From assembly GCA_022113835.1 (NCBI GenBank), contig JAILWY010000026.1, positions 7,095,001 through 7,159,000 on the forward strand: a stretch of DNA of 64,000 bases, given 5' to 3'. The notes under the pieces were generated by a model. That model saw only the letters and a program-made list of their open reading frames with translations. It did no database searches and was not told the DNA's origin. The position numbers were made by a program, and so were the translations under genes. Shown piece by piece: positions 1 through 12,120 of this stretch (the stretch's first letter is position 1; each line of letters starts with the position of its first letter). The DNA is from Atopsyche davidsoni. Lineage: Eukaryota; Arthropoda; Insecta; Trichoptera; Hydrobiosidae.

Positions 1-3000
1 GTTTTCAATACGAATTGCAATCCACAACTGTACTCCTGCCGCGTTGCATCATGGCCGGGCTGCGCGGCTCGTCCCATTTTTTGCGGTGGTTCGGATCCAC
101 CTGTTGGGCTCCCTTCCCGGCCAGCTGCTGGAACCCGAGGAAACATAACCGACCGCCGAATGGCCTTCTCGGAATCGACCCGGGATCTGTTATTAGTCCG
201 CCGCATGATCGATGCGCTTCCTTTTCTAGACATTCTTATAATTTCTCAGGCGTTTCGAGGTTTTTTTTATCGTCACAGTTACGTTTACTGTTTATTGGTG
301 TATAAATAAATATTCGATATGCGATAAAATCGCTTGATAGACAATCAGTTGATTTCTATTAGCATTCACAATAAGTCCATTTAATTTTGTATAATGCTGT
401 CGTAAACACGCTGATTTTATGACTACCATAACTAGCTCGCAGATGCAGCATATTTTATTTTTAGGCGTATTTTTTTTTGGTCTTATTTATTTATATCAGG
501 AGCTCATCAAGATTGTAATATATAATAACGATTTCGACGCCGTACAGTAAACTTGTGAGCCGATAATAAATCATTGCATTGTAACGTATTTTCAACGGGA
601 TTCATAATAAACATTGTAAGCATTTCTACAATGGGATATATCGTAAGCCGAGCGTACGTGCATCGGGAGATAATTACCGTTTCCAGAGACTCAATAACAA
701 CGCTCGCATCTGCCGCGATAAGGGTGCGCGGCGGGGGCAAAAAAACCAGGTACCCCGGCGGCGCATTCCTCCGCGGGGTGAGGAGGCTGCTCGCCGTCAG
801 GGTTGCTTGAACTCGGAAGATTTTTTTGGCAGGGCCTTGCACTTGTCTCCGGCCGGGGGTTGATGAACGTGCGTCCCTTTGAAGAAACCGGGACGCAAAA
901 AAATCTGTACAAGAATACGCACACCGCCTGTGGGTCAATGTGCTAGGAGGTTATTGTGCTGCGCTGCGGCGGGTGTCGGGTTCATTCAACCGCCGAATTG
1001 CCGTGAGTTATGTTATGTTGCGTTTGTGTCTGGATTTCGCTCCGCGCGTACCGCGAGGCCGCATTCTCCGTCAGGTTTATGACTCGAGTATCGAGTATCG
1101 AGTCTCTTCGCGGCTCACTTCCGCACCTGGAGTGAACGCGCTTTGACGTAGGAAGTCGTCAGCGTTTTAAGTGATGATATGGCGGGGGCGGTGTACAAAT
1201 CATCACGTGCGGCGTTCTTTTTTATAGATATTGCGTAGTATTTATTTACTAACACAATTCAAATTATATTCATAGTACTTAAAGTAATATTGTTGTTAGT
1301 TTGCTCGCAAACTCTCATGGCTTCGCTTTTCACGAAAAATACGTCTTTTAATTTTAAACCGTTCGCGTGTATAAACGACAACTTATAACAAACACGATTT
1401 TAAAGTTTTAATAAGTCGGTTAGATTACAATCGTTGACCCTTTTCTGACGTCATTCCCGGTAATGTCGCGTTACATAATGGCCCGCACGGCTGGCCACCA
1501 GATTCCTTGCATTGTTCAGCCCGATCCCCTATCGCCTGATGCAGTGTGAGGTGCCCGCCCTCCACCCTCACCTCCACTCTAAAAACTAAAAACCTCTGCC
1601 TATCATCGGCTTCATCTTCAAGTAAAGGAATATTCTACTCAATAGTAAAGGAAATAGCTAATAAACTAGCTTAAGGAAATGGACTACTTTCGTGTCTTGG
1701 ATAAAATAAAAGTAAAACAGTTATTGATGTGTTTTATAAATCTCAAGTGGATTTTTTATCTTCGTGATTTTTATTTAAAGTTCATCGTGTAGATATAGAG
1801 ATTTGATCACGTAATATATGTAAATTTAAAAAAAAAAAAACAAGTTTTTTTTAGTGATTTCAATGGACGATCAATAAATTAATACTCAATACTAATCTAC
1901 TAATAACGGTCTGCGACAAAATTATTAAGAAAAGTAAATAAATCAAGTACAATTTTTATTTAGAGCGTCGGGCCGGAAGATTTTAGTGAATGACGCTAAA
2001 ACCCCAAAACGAGTATACCATTCCGGGAGCGTCCACTGAACTAGGCGCACATTCCATATACATATATACACGGCATTCTGACGTCACGGTGTTGCGGGCG
2101 CGTGGAGATCGGCGATGCCACGAGGTGCACTTGACGCCAGCTCTGTTCATACTTTTCTTGAGGTTGAGTACGTTACCAATATTATTTACATCACAAGTTC
2201 TGCAAAAGTGTTATTGAAATATACACAGACAGTGAAATCAATTATTATCAAACACTAATCCAATTTCAAATATTTACAGCCTCGAATCATCCATCAGCTG
2301 TAGCATTAAAAAACACGATAAAATACTTTTAGTTGTAATTTGAAGTATTTTCCCCGTAATTAAACACTTTTTATTGTTAATTTTCCTCGGCCTGCCCGGC
2401 GCGTTCTTATTACCGAGCACACGCGACACGGGCTTATCATTTTCATCTCTCACGGAGTCCGCAAAGAAGGGGCGTTTGAAAAAACCAGCGCAAGTGCTGG
2501 CTCACCCGTCGTTACTCACTTGGAAATATCGCATGAGAGCCGAATTCGGGCGCCGCGACTGAGAACAGGGCCAATTGAATTCACAGCCAACATTCGAGTG
2601 AGTGTGGCCTACAATATTAATCCAATTTTACTTTCGCAACTTTTAAGATTTGACCGCATGAATTCCATTACTCGTTGTTATTTGATATTATTTGCGTGAT
2701 GTAAGGCTTTTTGTTTAGTGCAGATGAGAAAGAAAAAAAAAGTTTTAGACAGTGCAACTACTGTAGCGAAGTAATTCCAAAATTTTGGTGTCAATTACAT
2801 ATGAATTTTTCGCTGACAGAAATTTGACCCGTTTGATGAGTGCAATGAGTGAATTTGTTTATTTTGTTTGTTCAACAGCCTCGGCGTCCTCCATAGCGAC
2901 ACATTTTTTGCGGAGAGTGTTTACCTGCGGATCTCGTGTGGCCGGGGCTACCGTGCGCGCGTTATCGCGTGTTGCCAGAGCAGGACTTCCTCCGAGCGTT

Positions 3001-6000
3001 TAGCCCCGCACTCCGGGCTGGTCGGGACGCGCCGCCGCACGATATCTCTGGGCGACGAGTTTTAGCGCCGAGTTAATTGCGTTGTTTTGATGATCCAGGC
3101 CGCCCGTGGCATTGCGCGCATTCCTCGGCGGGACCCTCGGCGGACCTTCGGCGGCCAGAGCGCCTACACTTCTTCTCGGAAGCGACTCGCTCGTTCGACT
3201 TTCATTCAGTTTTTGCAAAAGCGTTCGTGTACACACCATACGTGTCGTTTCTAATTTCTCTTTTTCGTTTTTTTTAATTTATTCCCGAACACAATGGCCA
3301 TTCAAAGTTATGACGCCGTTACCGATATAATTATAATATCGTTTCTTTGCGAGTTAACGCTGGCTCGTATTTTCTAATTTTACTTGCCGATCTTTCGCGA
3401 GCACACAAAGTTGTTCGATATGAATACGCGAAGCTGTCTACGAGATCCATTCCATGCAAGGAATCTACATAAATAGCGATGCCGGGAATTACTCAGCCGG
3501 TTGAGATTGAAGGGAAGGGAAACGCTTACAATATTTTAAAGTATTTAAGTATTACCTGGAACTAATCGAGGTGTTTAACTCTACTTTAAATGTCTTAATA
3601 TTATATATTTACCTATTTTATGTAAATTCTAAATGATTGGATAATCAGGATACTATGCAATAAAGAAGACTTGTGAGTTTTAATGCAAGAATAATAAAAT
3701 ACTGTATCAGATAAAACATGGAAAAAAATATTAACACTAGAGTAATGATTAAAGGATGAAACAACATAAAAATAATGTATCGATTTATGTTACATGTAAT
3801 AATATTATTTGTATGTTCTCGTCGAAGGATGTGACAGAAACCCTATAAGGGAGTACCAGAATCGCCCACGTGTATCGATAACATGCTGATGATTAATCAT
3901 GAACGTAAATCACACTCGCCTGGGAGCGCTCTGCTTCGGCTGCTTCCTGTTCTAGCCTTAATCGCCTCTCAAAGTCTAACTCACCATACAGTTGACATAA
4001 AGTTCTCTAAAAAAAATTAACTCATCCAGATTTTTGACACTATTCGTGCATGTTGCTACACTATCATGTAGTTTCAGCTGCCCCACATGCCTGGCTCTCT
4101 ACACTTATGCAATTATTGACCCTCGTCTGACCTTACGCCTGAGAACAACAGAGGTGCGTTTGGCTTATCGGCTGCTGCAGCCCCGGCGGGTCGCGTGCAC
4201 GCCTCCAGTGGCCCGGAACTGCGAGAACTAGCTGTTCCAGGAACAAGGGACGAGAGTGAAAATCTCTCCTCGGGTCGCACGCTGGGCAGTCTGCCGACGT
4301 GTTTTGCAACAATTTCCACATCAATAGCTAACATTACTTTTCCCACCGTTCCCGAAGGACGCCTTTTTCTATTATGTTCCACGAATAGACCGGTAGCCGC
4401 ACCTGTTGTTTCTAGTCACTCAAACAGAAAATGGCTTCGATATCTTACATAATAAAAGTGTCTTGCATTTTAAATTTGTTATAAAATTATTTTTTTTGTC
4501 CAAGCAATTTCCACGGGGCTCGCCGCGCGTCCTAATCTAGCCCGGTTCGTTTTTGACGGAATTAACGATAGTGACAGCTGTCACTCCGATCGAGTATTAG
4601 TATTCTCTTATATCAGATCGCCGAGCTCTCGATATTCAAGCAATACAGATTAGTGCTAACTAGGCACAATCGACATACTTAGATGATAGATTTGTCGAAT
4701 TTCGAGTGGTTTTCATTTTATTCCGTAGATTATTAAAAATTTTAAAAACCAAAAAAATTATATTAGACTTCTTAGTCTTAGTTGAATATTTAAACAATTT
4801 AAAAATAATATAATTGTCTATACATACTTGTCTTAATGTCTGGTTATCAGAAAAACATTATCCGGATTATTTTGTTCACCTTTCACTCCATTAAATTAAA
4901 ATGAGATTTTTCATACAGTATTTTATTTAATGATCTCTTCATTTTTTCCATTCGATTAAATCGATTATTCGATTCAATCCATCATTATTGTTTGTACACA
5001 TGCGTGTTTTCGGTGCAAGTAAAAACGAATCTGTTGCTGCCTTGTACTTGGGAATCTTGGTGTTCGTGCCGCCGTGTGCGGAATGCGAATACTTCACGCC
5101 CCACATTTCTTTAATTAACATGCGTTTGTGTGCATTTCGTGGAATGAATGAATATATTTTTATTAATACATTGTAATTGTGAACTCTCCCGTAAACATCG
5201 AACAATCACGAACCTCGATTTAAATAAGAGTAGAAACGTCAGATTTACTCGGTTTACCCTCAAATGGTTTCATCTTTAATAATAATATCTCCTTATAATG
5301 AGTTGTGTTTCGTGATCCATGGACCAACAACACATTTAGTAAAGCGAACATTGACATGTTCTAAATTAGATAATTTTTTTTTCTTTTTTGAAAATAAATC
5401 TTTTCATAGCTCATTACTCGGATTTTATTAAATATTAATGACAGTGAAAACTTCATTGTTATTTCGGTTAGTTTTTAGGTTGGTATATCGAAATCAGTCA
5501 AAAGCCAGGGCATAAATCTTTTACTGAAAGATCTAGTATCGTTAGTGTTTTACACTATTTTTCACTTACAACATCATTATTCTCAGCTGTAAATTTCTCC
5601 ATCAAGTAGAAAAAAAAACAGCTAGATATGTTGTGAGTTATAAAACGTTTACGACATTGTGTAGTACAAATCAGCAGCATAAACAATTTGACTGTCTTAA
5701 ATTTTTCATTTTTTAAATACCACAAAATATACACCTTACTTATAGTGATCTTATCCCCTTTGAATTCCAGTTCATGGTTGTTCCCCGGTAGATATAATTT
5801 CGATTTTTAATACAGCGCATTGTATTCACATTCGTTTGAAACGTTTAACCTTGACGTTTCTCGTAATTATTGTTGTGGAGTCGATTCCTGGCAACCCCCG
5901 AAGGCCGTCCCGAGACTCCAGGTGTTTTTGAAGAACACCGCTAGATTTTTTCCCCGTCCATCTGCCCGAAAGGGTTGGAGATCCCGGGCCCCTAATTTGC

Positions 6001-6869
6001 CGATAAATTTATCAATCGTACCCCCTCAACCCTCGCGGCGCACACCTTTTGGGCCGGTCGAGTGGCGGCGTCACTCTAACCCCCTGCTCTGTATTCTAAA
6101 TCAAACAGCTGCTTTAAATTATTTAGGATTAAGTTTCCCCAAGGCGAGTCGCCCTTTGTGTTCTTAGCTTTGTTGTCTGTAATTAATGGTCGTTACCGCG
6201 GGGTGTGAATATGAAATTAATATTTATTTTTGCTGGGCTACATTTAAAATTATAATTTTAAATGTCATAGATACAGTTTAAGGATGAAAGGGTGGCGGAA
6301 TATTATGCTAGGGAATTAGAATAATGCAAGTTACATGCTGCGACGTAGTCAATACAAAGCTAGATATACATTTGGAATAACTACAACTCTGACAATAGCA
6401 TTTTAAAGTTGATGTCTAATATGCATGGTTATATTTTAATAAAATAACATTAATTCATAAATTAATATTATTCCAAATAAAAATTAAAAACGATACTTAT
6501 ATTAATATAAATTAAAGTATTATGTATGCGTTTAACATTTTTTTATGTAATTTTAACAATATTTAAAAAAAATATTCAAACACGAAGATAATATTAATAA
6601 AAAGAAATCGTTATTTTCAAAAGTAAAAACAAAAAAACTTTTTGCCATTTAAATACTATAAAACTTGTAATACTTTGCTTGGGGATACAGAATACTAACT
6701 TTTCAGGTATTTCAAATAAAAACTACTCCAATAAATAATATTTTCTTAAGCGACGAGTTCTGTTGCTTCATGTATAGAGATTTTCATGTAAGATTTGTTT
6801 TAAATGTGCAATTAACTAATTAATCTGTTTGTCTAAAATACTTCTTCGGTTTTTATGCGTCTAATTAAA
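1..6869. other. Non-coding DNA, presumed upstream EcR intron, with GC islands
   Basis: No gene is recognisable. GC/CpG-rich patches lie at about 1-190, 700-1150, 2385-2560, 2880-3200, 4130-4290 and 5880-6165 in otherwise AT-rich sequence. The stop-free stretches within them have no recognisable similarity. Full CRE palindromes TGACGTCA occur at 1446 and 2079, and a 16-bp palindrome at 4570. Intron status is inferred from the ratchet point at 6903. Confidence 0.5.
4570..4585. promoter_or_regulatory. Perfect 16-bp palindrome AGTGACAGCTGTCACT (TGIF-type site)
   Basis: The sequence equals its own reverse complement over 16 bases. Its core TGACAGCTGTCA is the dimer site of TGIF-class TALE homeodomain proteins (Drosophila achintya and vismay). 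The match to the family's known preference is exact. Function here is not shown. Confidence 0.45.
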
Positions 6870-6909
6870 TTAATATGTTAATTTTTTTTTCTTTTTGTTT
6901 CAGGTAAGT
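6870..6909 (+). other. Recursive splice site (ratchet point) 1
   Basis: A pyrimidine-rich tract at 6882-6900, almost all T, runs into CAG at 6901-6903, which is directly fused to the consensus 5' splice site GTAAGT at 6904-6909. A 3' splice site joined with no gap to a 5' splice site is the signature of recursive splicing known from long Drosophila introns. TTAAT-type branch-point words sit just upstream. The orientation matches EcR. By simple arithmetic CAGGTAAGT is expected about 0.25 times per strand in 64 kb even without requiring the pyrimidine tract. No RNA evidence is available here. Confidence 0.7.
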
Positions 6910-6957
6910 TTCCACAGTTTATCGCTGTCAAAATCAATTCACAATATAAGCAGTTTG
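6904..6957 (+). other. Candidate RS-exon 1 (54 nt) ending at donor GTAAGT (6958-6963)
   Basis: Starting at the ratchet point, 54 nt lead to CAGTTTG|GTAAGT, a second strong donor. RS-exons in flies and vertebrates have this form: the exon begins with a reconstituted donor and competes with a downstream donor. In phase 1, the phase in which the EcR-B1 isoform exon ends and in which any alternative first exon must also end, the 54 nt are stop-free and a multiple of three. Inclusion would then insert 18 residues rather than break the frame. Whether it is ever retained in mRNA is unknown. Confidence 0.45.
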
Positions 6958-7479
6958 GTAAGTTTTTTTTTTACAGCGGCAATTTTTCAAATTTATATTT
7001 CTTATTAGATGAGTTATGTAAATAATCATACCGCAGTCATTTAAAATTAATTTATCACGGGAGTAGCCAAAACATCTATCATTTTTTTACAACCGATATA
7101 GCACCTCAAAATATAACTATTTTTTATTTTACTAATTAATCATGATTTTTTTACAACATATGGCTTTAACTTTATCGATAAAAGTCAAAATAAATTTGTC
7201 GTTATTAATTTAGTTTTTCACCAGATTAATATTATTGCATTTTTTTAATGCTTGTCACCCATATCAGGTCCTCCGATCTTGTAATGATGTTGCTTAAATA
7301 TTTTCTTCCTCCGTTGACTGATTGAGCTGCATTCGGCACTGATGCTTACTAAGTATTCCTTTTTTTATCTGTCTGTTTCTATTGCTCGTATAATAAAAAA
7401 ATCAGTAAGTTTTCTATGGCCGGTGATAAATATCAACATTCAAATGTCATTATTCCCCGAGTGTAGCAACACCAAACGA

Positions 7480-7900
7480 GTCTACCTTTTGTGCCCGCCG
7501 AGGCAGCGACGCGGCCGCGCCGGTGACGTCACGAGCGGCTCCGGCGCGGGTCTGCAAGCCGGCCGGTGTCCACAACCTCTCGGGGCTCAGCCGTCCATTT
7601 CGCAAGACCGTGTTTCGTCATCGGCTTCGTCCGCCGGTCGTCGGCTTTCTTCGGCAATCAAGTTTCCGACCGTGACTTTGCTCGCAGCCAGCGTACCGGA
7701 ACATCTCGTCATTCCATCTCGCTCTACTTCTTTTATCTCGGCACTCCGTGCGTTATCCAACTGACCGACCGCGAGCGCCGGAATATAGCCCTTCCTACCT
7801 GAGCAGGTGGAGGCGGTTCAGCTTGCGGTTTTGATGCAGATGCGCCTTTCTGCGGAGAAGTTTTTCCTGACAACTTGGCGTGCCATCTACAGTCACGATT
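7480..7900. promoter_or_regulatory. GC/CpG island with a CRE
   Basis: About 400 bp of CpG-rich sequence within AT-rich surroundings, with a full CRE (TGACGTCA at 7524-7531). It lies 0.6 kb past ratchet point 1. Long stop-free stretches run through it in two frames, but they share no recognisable protein similarity. A regulatory element or an unrecognised leader exon are the two readings. Confidence 0.35.
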
Positions 7901-8713
7901 GCGACCACAGCGGCATGAGAACAGAATCTCAGCATCGCTAGAGCTTTTTGCTCACCGTGCTCTGCGTCGCGCTGTTATTATATTAAAGAAGTATTATACA
8001 TTGCATGTACATTATTGTAATGAGAGCCGAAAGCAAAGTCAAACACGAGATACACGAGCGACGGTCAGGTCGCCACCGGCTGTATTCCAATCACCGTGGA
8101 AGATCTCCTTGTTATGCGTGTGGACTTAATCACTGAGCTTTAAAATTATGTCATCAATATCGACATGAATATTCAGTTGAAATTCCGAAGGAAATCTCAA
8201 GATTATAATGAACACATCATTTTGTTTAACTCCCACATTTCTGAATCTTTGATTAGTTTGCTCAACATCGCTAATTCAATTTATGTTCTTCTACTTTAAA
8301 TTTAGGTGCTAAATTTAATGGCGATTTTAGAATATCGCTCCGCAATATCAAGATCTTGGGGAGCTTTGCGCGGAGCTGCAGCGGCCTAACGAAGACGAAA
8401 TCGGGAGAGTGGCTTAAGTGCCAATAAAAAGCGTGTCGCGTCGTTATTTTTTATCGATTTTTCTGGGAAAATAAATATATTTTTTATGGCTTAAGTTCAT
8501 GCCTGCTCAATCGGGTCTAATAAGGATGATAACGCGACTTCATAAATATGTATTTTTTTGATAAAACACTGGAATTTTTACTACTCGAGATAGGTGAATA
8601 CTTAAATGTGGTTTTACTTAATTGAGACATTGATCTTTTGGATCCACGGGCCTATGATAAACTTTAAAATATCTGGTGATCTCAAAGCTGGTCATTATTT
8701 ACTATATTTTGTC

Positions 8714-8731
8714 AAAAAAAAAAAAAAAAAA
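8714..8731 (+). repeat. Poly(A) run, A18
   Basis: An uninterrupted run of 18 A. It could be a retroposon tail or simple slippage; I see no element body upstream that I can name. Confidence 0.6.
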
Positions 8732-11088
8732 TTTAACATCGTACACATAATTAAATCTCGTTATGTTGGAAACCGTGCATGTGCCGACGAGTTCGGAATG
8801 AGAGCTCGAAAGGAAAGTTATGTTAAAACACACCAATTATGTTAGAAATTAATTAAATCGACTTCAAGTTGTTTTTTTTTTTTTCAGTATTCACTGAGGT
8901 AATTATCGAAATATAGGCGTTGCATTGCAATTAAAATGTTTTATTACATCTCACACAGTTACGGAGGGAATAACACGCCGATACTCGTAATTATTTCAAA
9001 GCGGCCGAAATGTGAAGAGATTTATGGATTAAACTCGTTTCATGGCTTATTCATTGAGGAAATTTGATATTGCGTATAAACTGTGACAGGCATCACGAGA
9101 ACACAAACATGATCAGGCACGAAGCTCGCTGAGACCTCACCTGTAGGTGATACGCGAAACCCGATGATTTCCATTAAAAAAATAATCTATTTCTTTAATC
9201 TCATATTTATGTCAATAAAAAACTAAAATATGCAGAAAACGTTTAACTCGATCTTGGAAAGCAAACCATGTCCATGTGAAGTTTATAGGTAGTAAAATAT
9301 ATTCACTATCTCAGCACACAAAGTTATTTTAAATCGCTTTATCACTTCGATATATACTAGGAAACTAGTTGTATCAATTTATATGTTGGATAATGAAATC
9401 TTAACTGCAATTAATACAAATGGATTTTGAGTACTTTCGCCTTTTGTCTGAAGAAGGTCTTTTGAAAGGCAAAAGTAATCACAAACAAAAAAAATAAAAA
9501 TAATCTAGCCAATTGGCTATTTGTATTTGTTTGAGCACACCAGCAATTAGTATTACTCCTGTTAGTACTTAAGTGAAAGAAGGTGCACATTGCAGTACGT
9601 CCCCGTCCCACTGGGCACTCCTTTTCTTAGTACTCGCGTCCTTGACGATAAATTATGAATGCAAACTGATGAGGAGATATAAAGTCATTTTTTTAATTGA
9701 CCGGTTACGACACGTTAGATCATCTTTGGCTGTATTCCCACACCTTGATGACCTATCAAATCAAAACCGATTATGTTTGTACAAAAAATAGAAACATCAT
9801 TTTTATTTCATTTCCTTTGGGCAAATTGGACAAGATGCTGGCGGCCAGAAACCATTAATAATACGTTTTATAATACGCAATCAATTTCGTTTTATTGTAA
9901 ATTTTAATATCTAGGTACCCGAGTGGATTCGTGTTATATCTTTACTAATCTTATGTATGCATTTTTCAATAGACAGTAATATAGATCAAATACTACACAT
10001 CAATATACAGGTGAAGTACTTACAGAAACTGGTATTATGGAACTACGAAGCACAAGAAGCTAGTTTTTTTCATCTTTGAAAAAACTAATCGTTGTTAATT
10101 ATCGTATCAATATGCGCAATAAACAAAAAGTGCAAGTTAACAGTTTCTAAATATTAAATAAATGTATTTATTTGAGCTAAACTCATCAATATTATGCACA
10201 TACATGTTTAAAACCTTGCGGGTATGGTTAAATCATAAGATTTAACATAATAATTTATTTTCTATTCTATATTAATTTTATTAGTGATAACATAAATAAT
10301 CTAAGCAAAAACTATACTTTTATTTCAATGGTGCTGAATAAATACGTTTTATTCACATTAACTCCAATGGAAACTCTTGTAAATTACTCCGCGTAGTAAT
10401 ATCGCCAATAAAGAGGCTCACCTTTGCCGGCACCGGCACCGGCTCCGACCTTGAGCTGTGTTTCGATCAATAATGTGAGGTTGGAGTACTCCGAGTCCAT
10501 AGCTTGTCTTACCAGTTATCCTTTTTTATTTCTAAATTGCAGATAATCACATACCACTGCAGCGAAAATGAGTAGGAATTCTTTAATTCGATGAGATTGT
10601 TTTGAAATCATTAACACTTCAATCATAATAAAATCTCACATTTTTTTTGTAATGATGTATTGTCTTAATTAAAATTCATTTATTAATAGTAACTGAAGTT
10701 TTTGATAATAAAACGTGAGTCAAGTCTGTTAATAAAATATTTGAATAGTCTGTATTCTTATGTATGCTACATCCTGAATATATGACCTAAATTCACACAA
10801 TGTGCGAATAAATAAAATGTTTTTAAAACGCAATTTTCGTAACTTTGTCGTTTGGCTGATTTGCATAAACTTGCAATAAAATACGTAAAGATAATCGTCT
10901 AGCGTTTTAAGTGCCCTCTGTAGTATAATTTTCTCTGCAAACATGTGCTGTCGGAGTCAACAGGAAGTGCCGCGTTGCTCGCGAGGTGTAATAATCAGAG
11001 AAGCGTGTTACTAGGCGCGGAAAGTCGCCGCGCTTCCTCCGGCCGGCGCTCCTCGGCCGCGAACAAAGGAGCTCTTCCGCGCCGGGCC

Positions 11089-11153
11089 TCCTCTACCTCC
11101 TCCACCTCCTCCACCTCCTCCACCTCCTCCACCTCCTCCACCTCCTCCACCTC
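11089..11153. repeat. 9-bp tandem repeat (CACCTCCTC)n
   Basis: About six to seven near-perfect copies of a 9-bp CACCTCCTC unit inside a GC-rich island. The strand is homopyrimidine-like, and the repeat explains the serine/threonine and arginine/tryptophan runs in the overlapping frames. Confidence 0.9.
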
Positions 11154-12025
11154 GCGCCGCTCAGCCGTGAACCAGTTATACTAGTGACATTCATTTTCTC
11201 GGTACGGGCCGCGGTACATTTCGGTAACTTTTGGTAATCTGGACTCGTATTTTCAATAGAGCCGAGATCGCCTATCTCGTGGCGCAATCGTGCCGTAATA
11301 TCCGCCTCACAAATTAAGGAGGCACAGATTTAATGAATGCGTATTCCCACCGAGCAACTGGTTCATTGTACCGAGTCTTGTTTGTTTGTTTTTTATTTCT
11401 TTCGCTGGCGATTATCTTCGAGTGGAAGATCGAAAATGATTCTCCGGCTCCCGCCGGGCGGCTCGCGCGGCTGCCGCTCGTCGGCGGACTCGTATCGGTG
11501 ATAATATCGATACTTAGCCATCGATTCTGCGCTTCCTTTCGTTCGCAAAGAAATGAAGAAAAAAAAACTCACGCTCGTTATTGCTCAATTATCCTCGTTA
11601 CTTTGTGTAATACGTTCGGATTAGAATACTTGATTCAATTTTAAGTGATTTGTATTATATCATCACAGTAATGAGCAGAGTTCAGTACACGCCGAGGCCT
11701 TTTCGAAACGATTAGACTCTTCAAGGTTATCTCGGAGAATTGTAAATGTTGCCATTACAAAAAAAAAACATGACAAGATGTTTTGAGAGTCGTCGCTTTT
11801 TAAAACGTCTCGGCAAATAAATAACCCAAAATGAACTCGCAGCCAGACGTAGTTTATTGTGTTATTTTACAGCATTAGACTTGTGTAATACTTGAGTGTT
11901 GCTTTCCTAATTTCGTGGATAGTGGCATGGCAAGCGCGCTTCGCCCCTCGGTCTCCGTGTAGTTCATCCGCTGACGACCGGATGGTAAAAAACATGTTCG
12001 CAATCACGGCGCGACAGGTCCGCGC

Positions 12026-12120
12026 GCCCCTGCCTCCCCTCCCCCCCGCCCTCCCCGCCTGCCACCCCCCGCATGCCCCCCCCCCCGCCCACCCCCGCCA
12101 GCCTCCCCCCGCCTGCAGCC
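12026..12120. repeat. C-rich low-complexity tract
   Basis: About 95 bp of mostly C with scattered G, T and A, including runs of seven to twelve C. The - strand has G-quadruplex-forming runs. I see no gene in it. Confidence 0.85.
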
